In this document: piece after piece, positions 1 to 7,414 of the stretch
How positions within the stretch are numbered: the stretch's first letter is position 1
Layout of the letters: every line of letters starts with the position of its first letter
Source of the DNA: Rhodonellum sp041748555
GTDB lineage: Bacteria > Bacteroidota > Bacteroidia > Cytophagales > Cyclobacteriaceae
Direction of reading: 5' to 3'
Length of the DNA stretch: 64,000 bases
Assembly (NCBI GenBank): GCA_041748555.1
Contig: JBGTDA010000034.1
Location: 62,001 to 126,000 of the forward strand
Notes under the pieces: generated by a model
What the model was told of the DNA's origin: nothing
Database searches by the model: none
Seen by the model: only the letters and a program-made list of their open reading frames with translations
Translations under genes and position numbers: made by a program

Positions 1-41
1 ACTACTGGCCAAATAGTGGATATCAATATACTTTAATTTTA

Positions 42-779
42 TTACCTCAACTCCCCCTTTTCCTGGTCAAAAAAGAAGTCATTTTTCAAAGACTTTTTGT
101 ACTTAGAGATGTTTGCCATATGCTGAACAGGGTTTGAGACGGCGGAAACAGGAATAATGTAGAGATTTTTTGGGGAAGATGGTGTGCCCCCAACTCCCAA
201 AGCAATAAAGGTTGGCATGCCGGTGCGCTTTTCAAAAGCTTGATACCGCTCTAATTGTCCAGCGTTGGCAAAACGGATAAAATCTCCTTTAACACTACTT
301 CTCCATTTACATTCAACTGCAACCGGATATCGGATATTGTCCAATTTTAACTCCAACTGAAGGTCAGGCTCTAAAGTGGATTCTGGGTACCTTCCATCGA
401 CAAACTTATCACCAGCCCATTGTTTAATAACAAAATATTTTTGGTCAAACTTTTTTACCACAAATTTCTCAAAATCCAAACCTGCTTTCGCATTTACATC
501 GATTATCTCTGACTCGGGCTCTTCTTCGGATGCTTTAAAGTTCTTTTTGATTTTTCGGATAATGGGTTCGGGATCTTTGCCGGCTTGTATGGCTGTATCG
601 CGAATAAAGCTTTCTTCTTTTGCTTGCATTGCTCCATCTTTAAAAGCAGAGGCAATGAGCACTTCGAGACTTTTCTGATCTATAGCTGGAGCATGTTGCT
701 GTACCCCAAGCATCCAAATGCCAGAACCAGTGGCGAGAACGCCAAAAATAATCAATGAAATGGCAAACATACGTGTCAT
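42..779 (-). CDS. Membrane-anchored PD-(D/E)XK nuclease-like protein
   Basis: Seen: one N-terminal hydrophobic segment (about residues 4-25 from the chosen start), a charged linker, then an alpha/beta domain. In numbering from a possible upstream ATG at 815, that domain carries E116, a P150-D151 strand start and an E168-C-K170 strand. This order is the classic PD-(D/E)XK nuclease core. I chose the ATG at 779 because it puts the membrane segment right at the N terminus; the ATG at 815 adds 12 residues. Family knowledge: such folds serve restriction, Mrr-like and Holliday-junction enzymes. The gene lies on the same strand as the type I restriction system and its HEPN/SecB cassette but is separated by a truncated DUF4386 gene, so a defence role is inferred from context only. 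The DNA or RNA target is unknown. Confidence 0.6.
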   Translation of the reverse strand: MTRMFAISLIIFGVLATGSGIWMLGVQQHAPAIDQKSLEVLIASAFKDGAMQAKEESFIRDTAIQAGKDPEPIIRKIKKNFKASEEEPESEIIDVNAKAGLDFEKFVVKKFDQKYFVIKQWAGDKFVDGRYPESTLEPDLQLELKLDNIRYPVAVECKWRSSVKGDFIRFANAGQLERYQAFEKRTGMPTFIALGVGGTPSSPKNLYIIPVSAVSNPVQHMANISKYKKSLKNDFFFDQEKGELR

Positions 780-1049
780 AGGGTTAAGAGGGGGATTGAA
801 CCCAAATATTATCAAAATGAACGGTAGTTAAACTATAACCCAAGAAATGATTCAAACTGGTTTGATAATATAGATGCCTACTACTTTCTTTTACCTTTTG
901 TCTGTTGAATTGCCAGCTTGGAGATAAAGAATTTAAATTTTTGACAAAAGAACTTAAATGTCAAATAGAAATTAAACTACCATTGCTTATTTATAAAAAT
1001 TAAAATAAAATGATAAAGGTATTTGTCCCTCAATCTACCACACTCAAAA

Positions 1050-1247
1050 ATGATTACTAGTAAAAATTTAGCGCGCATTGCAGGCTTTTGTTATTTAATT
1101 GTAATCGCCACAGGATTATTTTCGGAGATATTCGTCAGACAGGCATTAAGGGTGTCAAATGATGCTATGACTACCGCTTACAACATTCAAAACAATTTTT
1201 TAGCTCTTTCGATAATTAATCCTTTTCTTATTTTTTCCTCGCAGTAA
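1050..1247 (+). pseudogene. DUF4386 family membrane protein, N-terminal fragment
   Basis: The frame from the ATG at 1050 encodes about 65 residues. They begin like DUF4386 multi-pass membrane proteins: a short polar start, an ARIAGF motif and a first transmembrane helix followed by a hydrophilic FVRQALRV segment. The family is normally over 200 residues long. Here the similarity fades around base 1195 and the frame stops at 1247, inside the 3' end of the opposite-strand SecB-like gene. I read this as a gene cut off when the neighbouring cassette was joined here. No remainder of DUF4386 is seen elsewhere in the window. Confidence 0.6.
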
Positions 1248-1638
1248 GATTAACAGGTGGTAAAAGAATCAACCCCAATCCAGCTTTCGCAGATAAAGAA
1301 GTTAAATGTTCCCTGATATAAGGGAATATAATAGCTGCTCCATTAACCTGTCCAAACTCCTCAAGATCTAAATCAGATTCACCAAATTTCTCAAACACTC
1401 CTACCATTATGATGGTAGCCTCTACTTGAGTTTTATCTTTGAATATTTGTTTAAAAATTAACTTTTCATTGACAAAAATGGTCTTATTGTCTTTTATCTG
1501 TACGTCTACATCCACATTTACCTCCTGTTGCACTTCCTCATTATTAAATACAACATTTGGAAGCCTTTTGAAATTATTTTCTAACAAGATTAAATTCACA
1601 ATGCGAAACCCAGATTCTATCGACGATTTATTTTTCAT
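1228..1638 (-). CDS. SecB-like chaperone (putative TAC-type)
   Basis: 136 residues. The C-terminal half carries the SecB signature: a hydrophobic strand leading into FPYIREHLTSL, a glycine-containing turn, and the proline-rich LLPPVNL end. Canonical SecB is a tetrameric export chaperone found mainly in Proteobacteria; SecB-like proteins in other phyla are often chaperones of toxin-antitoxin-chaperone (TAC) modules that stabilise an unstable antitoxin (established for HigBA-SecB and the CmdTAC phage-defence system). Here the gene is the last of three tightly packed genes: its start lies 1 bp after the stop of the unknown gene, which follows the HEPN gene by 4 bp. The role as TAC chaperone is inference from this layout; the fold assignment is stronger. 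Confidence 0.75.
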   Translation of the reverse strand: MKNKSSIESGFRIVNLILLENNFKRLPNVVFNNEEVQQEVNVDVDVQIKDNKTIFVNEKLIFKQIFKDKTQVEATIIMVGVFEKFGESDLDLEEFGQVNGAAIIFPYIREHLTSLSAKAGLGLILLPPVNLTARKK

Positions 1639-1639
1639 C

Positions 1640-2164
1640 TTAAGCTGCCATTGCGAAGTTACTTTCTCCCACTGAAACAGTTACCAAATTCAATTGATAT
1701 GAAATATGATTTACAAAATCAACATTTGCTATTTTTCTGAAATGCAAATCTAGTCCTAATTGCACATTATTTGCTTGACAAGCTACGTTCACCGGCTCTA
1801 GAGGAGAAGTCCAAAAGTCAATATTTTCAAAGTGAAGTCCTGAAATGTTTGTGATAAATTCATCACAAACAGATATTGAACTTAAATGATTTTCTCCTGC
1901 TAGTTCAAAATCTACCCTATCAAGTCCTACTAAGGCATCTTCTGAGATAAAACCAATATTTTCGTCTGGATATTTTTCTATAAATTCACTTTGAAATGCC
2001 AATTCCCATTGAATATAATCATCATCCATGTGATAAAATGACAAAGGAGTGACTTCAATGAAGTGAGTGAAAAAAGGTTCAATATGCTCGTACTTCATAC
2101 AAGCTTGAGGAAACTTAGCTACGAAATTTTTTATTTGAAAAATGATAAAATCTGATGCTTTCAT
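1640..2164 (-). CDS. Unknown protein of the HEPN-X-SecB cassette
   Basis: 174 residues, family not recognised. It has no signal peptide or membrane helix. Residues 1-100 look like a compact alpha/beta domain, with a conserved-looking acidic and aromatic segment (VTPLSFYHMDDDYIQWE), an EKYPDENIGFISEDALVG segment and a following VDFEL strand. The C terminus alternates hydrophobic and polar residues and ends in small residues (FAMAA). The gene sits between a HEPN gene and a SecB-like chaperone gene with 4 bp and 1 bp gaps, so co-translation is very likely. By position it could be the antitoxin or a chaperone client, with its C-terminal hydrophobic stretch as a chaperone-addiction segment; this is only inference. 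Confidence 0.6.
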   Translation of the reverse strand: MKASDFIIFQIKNFVAKFPQACMKYEHIEPFFTHFIEVTPLSFYHMDDDYIQWELAFQSEFIEKYPDENIGFISEDALVGLDRVDFELAGENHLSSISVCDEFITNISGLHFENIDFWTSPLEPVNVACQANNVQLGLDLHFRKIANVDFVNHISYQLNLVTVSVGESNFAMAA

Positions 2165-2168
2165 ATTT

Positions 2169-2615
2169 TTAAACTAGTCTTCGAATTAATTTATGACTAC
2201 TTTCAGCTAAACTTATAGAATTTTGACTTTTTTCAATATCAAACCCTTTATCATCATAATCAGCAGTAGTTCTTAATTTCTTTAGTTGCAATATTGATGA
2301 ATTAAACGTTCTGTAGTCAGAAATTTCAATCTTTTCTTTTAGATAAAGACCAACCTGATTAATTAACACCTCGTGGGAGCCCCTAGTTTCATTTCTTGTT
2401 AAACTAGCTAAATCAGACTCTGACTTACTCATAACATGCAACCAGATATGTTTTATGACCTGATAACAGCTATAATAACTACAATGCGCCACCGAAGGAT
2501 ACAATCCATTTTTATGTAACAATTTGGCTGAATCGAGACTTATCTCGGATTTGTTTTTAAGATTGCTCATGAAAAGTTCGTGAATGTAATTAAATTTACT
2601 TTCATTACTGTACAT
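2169..2615 (-). CDS. HEPN domain protein (putative toxin)
   Basis: 148 residues, nearly all alpha-helical. It shows a YYSCYQVIKH helix (about 47-56), an R74-to-H81 segment (RNETRGSH) that fits the R-x(4-6)-H HEPN motif, and an LRTTADYDD motif near 114-122 followed by a C-terminal helix. The G-S-H and R-xx-ADYD elements are typical of the HEPN group whose members are RNases or partners of MNT antitoxins. No MNT gene is adjacent; the nearest, at 9648, is about 7 kb away beyond the restriction genes. Instead this gene leads a three-gene cassette ending in a SecB-like chaperone. It starts 89 bp after the end of hsdR on the same strand, so it may be read from the hsd transcript. Toxin function is inferred. 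Confidence 0.75.
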   Translation of the reverse strand: MYSNESKFNYIHELFMSNLKNKSEISLDSAKLLHKNGLYPSVAHCSYYSCYQVIKHIWLHVMSKSESDLASLTRNETRGSHEVLINQVGLYLKEKIEISDYRTFNSSILQLKKLRTTADYDDKGFDIEKSQNSISLAESSHKLIRRLV

Positions 2616-2704
2616 TTAATTAAATTATTCCAAAGGACGGAACTTTCTATATTTTCCATTCATCAGAAAATCCATTCTTTGAAAAAATGCCCGATCCTTC
2701 AAAT

Positions 2705-5700
2705 TCACCCCGCCCTCTCCGCATTCCCATTAATCTCATCAATAATCGCAATCACCTTCGTAACCTGTGCATCGTCTTTGAAAATCCCGAAGATTCCCTG
2801 GTCGTGCAGGTCGTTGAAGGGGGGTGCGACGAGCATGGCTTTGTCGATGGTGCCGTTTTTGGTGAGGTAGGAAATGATTGTGTCCAGAAATTTGATCTGA
2901 TCGGCGGTTAGGCTTCCACTGCTGAGGAAGGCACTGAAGGCCTGCCGGGCGGAGGCAGTATCCAAACCGACAATGCTGCGGATAAATCTGCCCAAAGGCT
3001 GCTCGCCCAGGTTCCGGACAAAATCTTCCTTGGTTCCACGGCCGTCACCGTCAAACAGGATGCGCTCCAACTCGGCGATTTCCGCCACCGTGATGGGCAG
3101 ATTGGTGTGAAACTTACGGATGGTCAGGTGGTCCTGCTGCTCCCGGATAAAACGCTCCACCCTGTTGCGGTAGGATTCCCTGGATTCCCCATACTTTACC
3201 TCACCCTCTTCAAAAATCAGGGCTTCGTCTGTCAGATCGGAGTAGACCGGCTTGGATTCCGCAGGATCCAGATACTTTAAAAGATCTCTGATTTCTGCCC
3301 TTACTTTTTCCAGTTTCTTCTGGCTGATGTTTACATAGAAAACCTCTGTTTTCATGCTCTCAATCAGCTCCCGTCTGTTCAACACCTCGGGAACGGAATA
3401 TTTGCTGCCCAGCTTTTCGGCGATATCCTGCAGGTTTTCCGCATAAGCGGCTTCCCGGGTCAGGGCCAGTAAATTGGCGATCTGCATCTTGAGGGTAAGC
3501 AGGTCAAACCTTCTTGTCATTTCATGGACGGGTTCGGGTTCGGGGAGGCCGCTCAGGTTTTCCTCGATCAGGTGGATGTCATCATTACTGAGGATGCTCC
3601 ACTTGGAGCGCTCCGCAAACTGATCAACAAAGCGGAGGTTCATGTTGACTGTAAAGCGGCTGGGGTCCAGGCTTTGGGTCTGTTTGTGCAGGTCATCGAG
3701 ATGGCCTTCCGAAAGTTCGAGGTTTTCAGAATTTCCCGTTTGCGCCAGCAGCTGACTGAGCTGCAGTTTTGACTCAAAAATCTGTCGGGTAATGGGTTTG
3801 CTCCCATTGGTTTTGGCGCCGCCGGGATTGACATCAAAAAACTCAAAGTTGCCGCAGGTATCGAATATGTAAAACTCCTTTTTGTCCTGACCCGGTCCGA
3901 AAATATCGGGACAGAGGCGGGTGCCGCGGCCGATCATCTGCCAGAATTTGGAATTGGACCGCACCATTTTAAAGAAAACCAGATTCAGCACCCTGGGCGC
4001 ATCTATGCCGGTGTCCATCATGTCCACGGAAACGGCGATCTGCGGCAGGTGTTCCTTGTCCTTGTCGCAGAACTTCTTGATGATACTCTCCACATGTGAA
4101 ACACCATTGTAAACCAGTTCAATGAAATTGCCGCCATACTCGGGATAGCGCTCCTGAAAGCATTTGATGATAAAATCCGCATGCTTTTGATTGGCTGCAA
4201 AGATGATCGTCCTGCCTATCCTGTCGCCGCCTTCTATCTTCAGGCCGTTTTCCATCAGGGCCTGAAGCACCCGGTTCACCGTGTTTTTATTGAACAGCCA
4301 TTTGGTCAATGCCGAGTTTCTTATTTCTTCGGGAAAAAGTCTTGAATCGGACTCAAAACTTTCTTCGAACTTATCCTTTTCCTTATCCGAAAGTTCCCTG
4401 TACTTGATGCCTTCCCGCAGGAATTTGGTACTCAACTCAAACTTGCGCGGCGGTACCAAAAAGCCGTCACCCACCGCCTTCTGCAGTTCATAGGCATAGG
4501 TGGGATCATCTTCTGCACAGCCGAACAGGTTGTAGGTGTGGTGGTCGATGTCCTCCTTGGGCGTGGCGGTCAACCCGACGAGGAGCGCATCGAAATAGTC
4601 AAAAATAGCTTTGTACTTATTGTAGACCGAGCGGTGGGCTTCATCCACGATGATCAGGTCAAAGTGGCCGATTCCAAAGACCCTTTTGCCGTCTTTCTTG
4701 GCAGCGTCGATGCGGTGCATCATGCTCGGATAGGTGCTGAACACCAACCGGGTGATGCCGCCGGCATTTTCCTTCGAAAGGTCAATGCCGGAATATTCCG
4801 GCAGATATTCGTTGAAATTGTTTTTGGCCTGGGTCACGAGTGCGTTTCTGTCCGCCAGGAACAGGACCCTTTTCACCCAGTTGGCCTTGAACATCAGCTC
4901 CACCAATGCGGCGGCGGTTCTGGTCTTGCCGCTTCCGGTGGCCATCACCAGCAGGGCATTGGTCTTTGCTCCCGCCAGCAGTTTGGTCTGGGGAGAACTT
5001 TTGGCAAAGGCCTCCGTCACCCGCTTGATCGCTTCCTCCTGATACCAGCGGCCGGCGATGTCCTTGTTGATGACAAAGGAGCGGATGTCCTTGCGGGTCC
5101 TTCTTTTCTGGATCAGCCACTGCAGCTCCTCCAAGGTATAAAAACCATATACCCTTCTGGGCGGATAGAAAGTATCGTCCCAAAGGTAGGTTTCATAGCC
5201 ATTGGTATAAAAGATGACCGGCCGCTGCCCGTGCATCTGCTCCAGACAATCCGCATACAGAGAGGCCTGATGCTTGCCAAGATTGGATTCTTTGCCGGTT
5301 CGCTTGGCTTCCACCACCGCAATGGGCAGCCCGTTGTCGCCCCACAACACATAATCCGCAAAACCATTGCCTTTGGGATTGTCATTGGTGATCGGCATGC
5401 CGCTGACACAATATTCCAGGTCTTTCTCCGGACGGAGGTTCTCCCAACCCGCTTCCTTCAGGGCGGCATTGATCAGGTGAATCCGGGTCTGCGCCTCGTT
5501 GTACTCGGGCATCACTTGGCTGAAATCCCGCTGCTTGCTGTTGCTTTCCAGCTCGGTCAGCTTTTCTTCTTTTTCGGCCTGAAAGGCTTCAAATCTGGCC
5601 ACACTGGATTTCAGCGCTTCCTCGTGGGCCGAGATTTCCTGGAGTCGTTTTCTCTCAGTCGCTTCCGCCAATTCCTGCAGGCGCAAAATCTCCGCCTGCA

Positions 5701-6154
5701 TTTCCTTCAGCTTTTTCTGCTGCTCCCCTGCCTTGGGAATCAGGGATTCATCAAAAAATCCCGGAACCTCGGGTTCCGCACTGCTGTACTGCAGGGCAAA
5801 CCATTTGAGAAAGGGGAAAAGGTATTTGAGGGAAATCAGGGCTTCCTCCTTGCTGACGGATTTGCCGTGGCTGGCACTGTTGCCGATGATGCGGGTGTAT
5901 TTTTCCACGCCGGCCAGATGCGAAGCGGGAATCAGCTCCCGGAAATCCGGCTGGCTCATCAGGCTGAACACCGTGCTGTTGTAGGGCAGTTCCAGATAGT
6001 TTTCTTTGTAGATCAGCTTTACCGTCTCCTCCAGCGCCAACCTGCAATAAAATCCCGCCGTCACGGGTTCGGTTTTTACAGTCTGTTCGGCTTTGCGCGA
6101 CTTTTCAAAAATGCTGGGCCAATCGGTTCGGAGAAATAAAAAATTGCTATCCAT
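2705..6154 (-). CDS. hsdR: Type I restriction enzyme R subunit (HsdR)
   Basis: 1149 residues, the motor and nuclease subunit of a type I restriction-modification complex. In order: a DUF4145/HEPN-like N-terminal region (1-125), a coiled segment rich in E/K/L (about 140-205), and a PD-(D/E)XK nuclease domain with D267 and E282-A-K284. A superfamily 2 translocase follows, with Walker A ATGSGKT at 405-411, DEAH at 504-507 and an LTATP motif near 528. An EcoEI-type C-terminal domain completes it. It cleaves unmethylated DNA after ATP-driven translocation. The start lies 9 bp after the hsdS stop, so hsdM-hsdS-hsdR form one operon. GC content is clearly higher than in the HEPN cassette downstream. 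All key residues seen are intact. Confidence 0.95.
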   Translation of the reverse strand: MDSNFLFLRTDWPSIFEKSRKAEQTVKTEPVTAGFYCRLALEETVKLIYKENYLELPYNSTVFSLMSQPDFRELIPASHLAGVEKYTRIIGNSASHGKSVSKEEALISLKYLFPFLKWFALQYSSAEPEVPGFFDESLIPKAGEQQKKLKEMQAEILRLQELAEATERKRLQEISAHEEALKSSVARFEAFQAEKEEKLTELESNSKQRDFSQVMPEYNEAQTRIHLINAALKEAGWENLRPEKDLEYCVSGMPITNDNPKGNGFADYVLWGDNGLPIAVVEAKRTGKESNLGKHQASLYADCLEQMHGQRPVIFYTNGYETYLWDDTFYPPRRVYGFYTLEELQWLIQKRRTRKDIRSFVINKDIAGRWYQEEAIKRVTEAFAKSSPQTKLLAGAKTNALLVMATGSGKTRTAAALVELMFKANWVKRVLFLADRNALVTQAKNNFNEYLPEYSGIDLSKENAGGITRLVFSTYPSMMHRIDAAKKDGKRVFGIGHFDLIIVDEAHRSVYNKYKAIFDYFDALLVGLTATPKEDIDHHTYNLFGCAEDDPTYAYELQKAVGDGFLVPPRKFELSTKFLREGIKYRELSDKEKDKFEESFESDSRLFPEEIRNSALTKWLFNKNTVNRVLQALMENGLKIEGGDRIGRTIIFAANQKHADFIIKCFQERYPEYGGNFIELVYNGVSHVESIIKKFCDKDKEHLPQIAVSVDMMDTGIDAPRVLNLVFFKMVRSNSKFWQMIGRGTRLCPDIFGPGQDKKEFYIFDTCGNFEFFDVNPGGAKTNGSKPITRQIFESKLQLSQLLAQTGNSENLELSEGHLDDLHKQTQSLDPSRFTVNMNLRFVDQFAERSKWSILSNDDIHLIEENLSGLPEPEPVHEMTRRFDLLTLKMQIANLLALTREAAYAENLQDIAEKLGSKYSVPEVLNRRELIESMKTEVFYVNISQKKLEKVRAEIRDLLKYLDPAESKPVYSDLTDEALIFEEGEVKYGESRESYRNRVERFIREQQDHLTIRKFHTNLPITVAEIAELERILFDGDGRGTKEDFVRNLGEQPLGRFIRSIVGLDTASARQAFSAFLSSGSLTADQIKFLDTIISYLTKNGTIDKAMLVAPPFNDLHDQGIFGIFKDDAQVTKVIAIIDEINGNAERAG

Positions 6155-6163
6155 CTTTTTGTT

Positions 6164-7414
6164 TTAGTCCATTAAGGAAGTTTCTTTTGTGGGAATGTGT
6201 TCAGGTTTATCGGCGACGAGTTCTCCTTTAAAAGCTTTTTGCAAAAGGGAATTGAACAAAGCTTCTGATTTTTGGAGGTTTTGTTCGGCTAATTTTTTTT
6301 GGGTTTCTATTTGTTCGACAAGTGTTGCGAATTTATTTTGGAGGTCAATTGGAGGAGTAAATATTTTGATCGCATTTAAACCAGCTTGATTTATTCCGGA
6401 AATTGTGGATTTTGTAACATGCTTTAAAATGTAACTTTTCCTAGCTCTTTCATTACTAAAAAAATAATAGAAAAAAATGGGTAACATAATATCAGCATTT
6501 ACTTTTACCCTGATTAAAGATGATTCGTACACTAAAGGAAATATAATTTTCGGGATTCTACAAGGTTTGGCTGCCCCTTCATAAGTTAAAGATCTTCTTG
6601 CAATTAAGATGTCATTTTCACTTAAAGCATACTTTTCTAAATCCGATTCACTTATTTTGACTCTTTTCAGTTTCCCTAGCTTAACTATATCATAAAAAGC
6701 ATCTGACATATGAACCATCTCAAAACCATTTTCATTAGTATAATTTTGAGGAGCAACATATAAACCAGCTTTCACTTTTTCCTTTAAAATATTGATAACA
6801 GAAGTAATATTCCAATTTTTTGGATTTTTAACAGGATCCCCAAACATCTCCAAAAACAAACTCTGGGTAAGCTGATTGTATTTATCGATCAGCGCTTTGT
6901 CTTTCCGGCGCAGGCTGTCTGCAGTGTCCAGAATTTCGGCTATTTTTTTTTGGGTGTGGAGGGGAGGAAGAGGGATTTTAGAATCCTTTATAATTTTATC
7001 GGAAACAGCTGGATAATTTGCTCCAGTTGCTTTTCTAATCATATCCTTTACAAAGGTCTTTGATTGGACCCAATAAAATAAATATTTTGAAAATAAGGAT
7101 GGTTTACATCTCAAAACACAATATCCTGTAGATGCCGTTGAGCTAAGAAAGTCTTGGTCTAAAAATGCTACTCCATTTAAGTTTGGTCTTACAGTAGAAA
7201 CCAAAATATCATTTATTATTACTTGTTGCCTTGCACGGCTGGGAGCATTATTTCCCAATACTTTCAATACTTGGTCCTTATTGATTTTCTTTAAATCTTT
7301 GTCAATAGAACCTAAATCTATATAATCAAATAGGTCAAGGGGAAATTCTTTTTTCGGATTCCAAGAATGGATTTTTTTAACATGCGATCCTATTGTTACG
7401 AGGTTATATTTCAT
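6164..7414 (-). CDS. hsdS: Type I restriction specificity subunit (HsdS)
   Basis: 416 residues with the two-target-domain layout of HsdS. Target recognition domain 1 is about 1-150. A conserved helical spacer follows (PLPPLHTQKKIAEIL, then a helix ending at MFGDPVKNP, about 150-200). Target recognition domain 2 is about 205-345, and a second conserved helix has an LVEQIETQKKLAEQ core. It dictates the bipartite DNA site for both methylation and cleavage. The start overlaps the hsdM stop by 4 bp (ATGA), indicating translational coupling. The two recognition domains are visibly more AT-rich than the conserved spacers and than hsdM and hsdR, which fits exchange of recognition domains by recombination. 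The recognised site cannot be read from sequence. Confidence 0.93.
   Translation of the reverse strand: MKYNLVTIGSHVKKIHSWNPKKEFPLDLFDYIDLGSIDKDLKKINKDQVLKVLGNNAPSRARQQVIINDILVSTVRPNLNGVAFLDQDFLSSTASTGYCVLRCKPSLFSKYLFYWVQSKTFVKDMIRKATGANYPAVSDKIIKDSKIPLPPLHTQKKIAEILDTADSLRRKDKALIDKYNQLTQSLFLEMFGDPVKNPKNWNITSVINILKEKVKAGLYVAPQNYTNENGFEMVHMSDAFYDIVKLGKLKRVKISESDLEKYALSENDILIARRSLTYEGAAKPCRIPKIIFPLVYESSLIRVKVNADIMLPIFFYYFFSNERARKSYILKHVTKSTISGINQAGLNAIKIFTPPIDLQNKFATLVEQIETQKKLAEQNLQKSEALFNSLLQKAFKGELVADKPEHIPTKETSLMD

Noticed and set aside
4538..6139. 533-codon plus-strand frame
   Set aside because: It lies entirely antisense to hsdR, which has all expected motifs; the frame is a by-product of GC-rich codon use.
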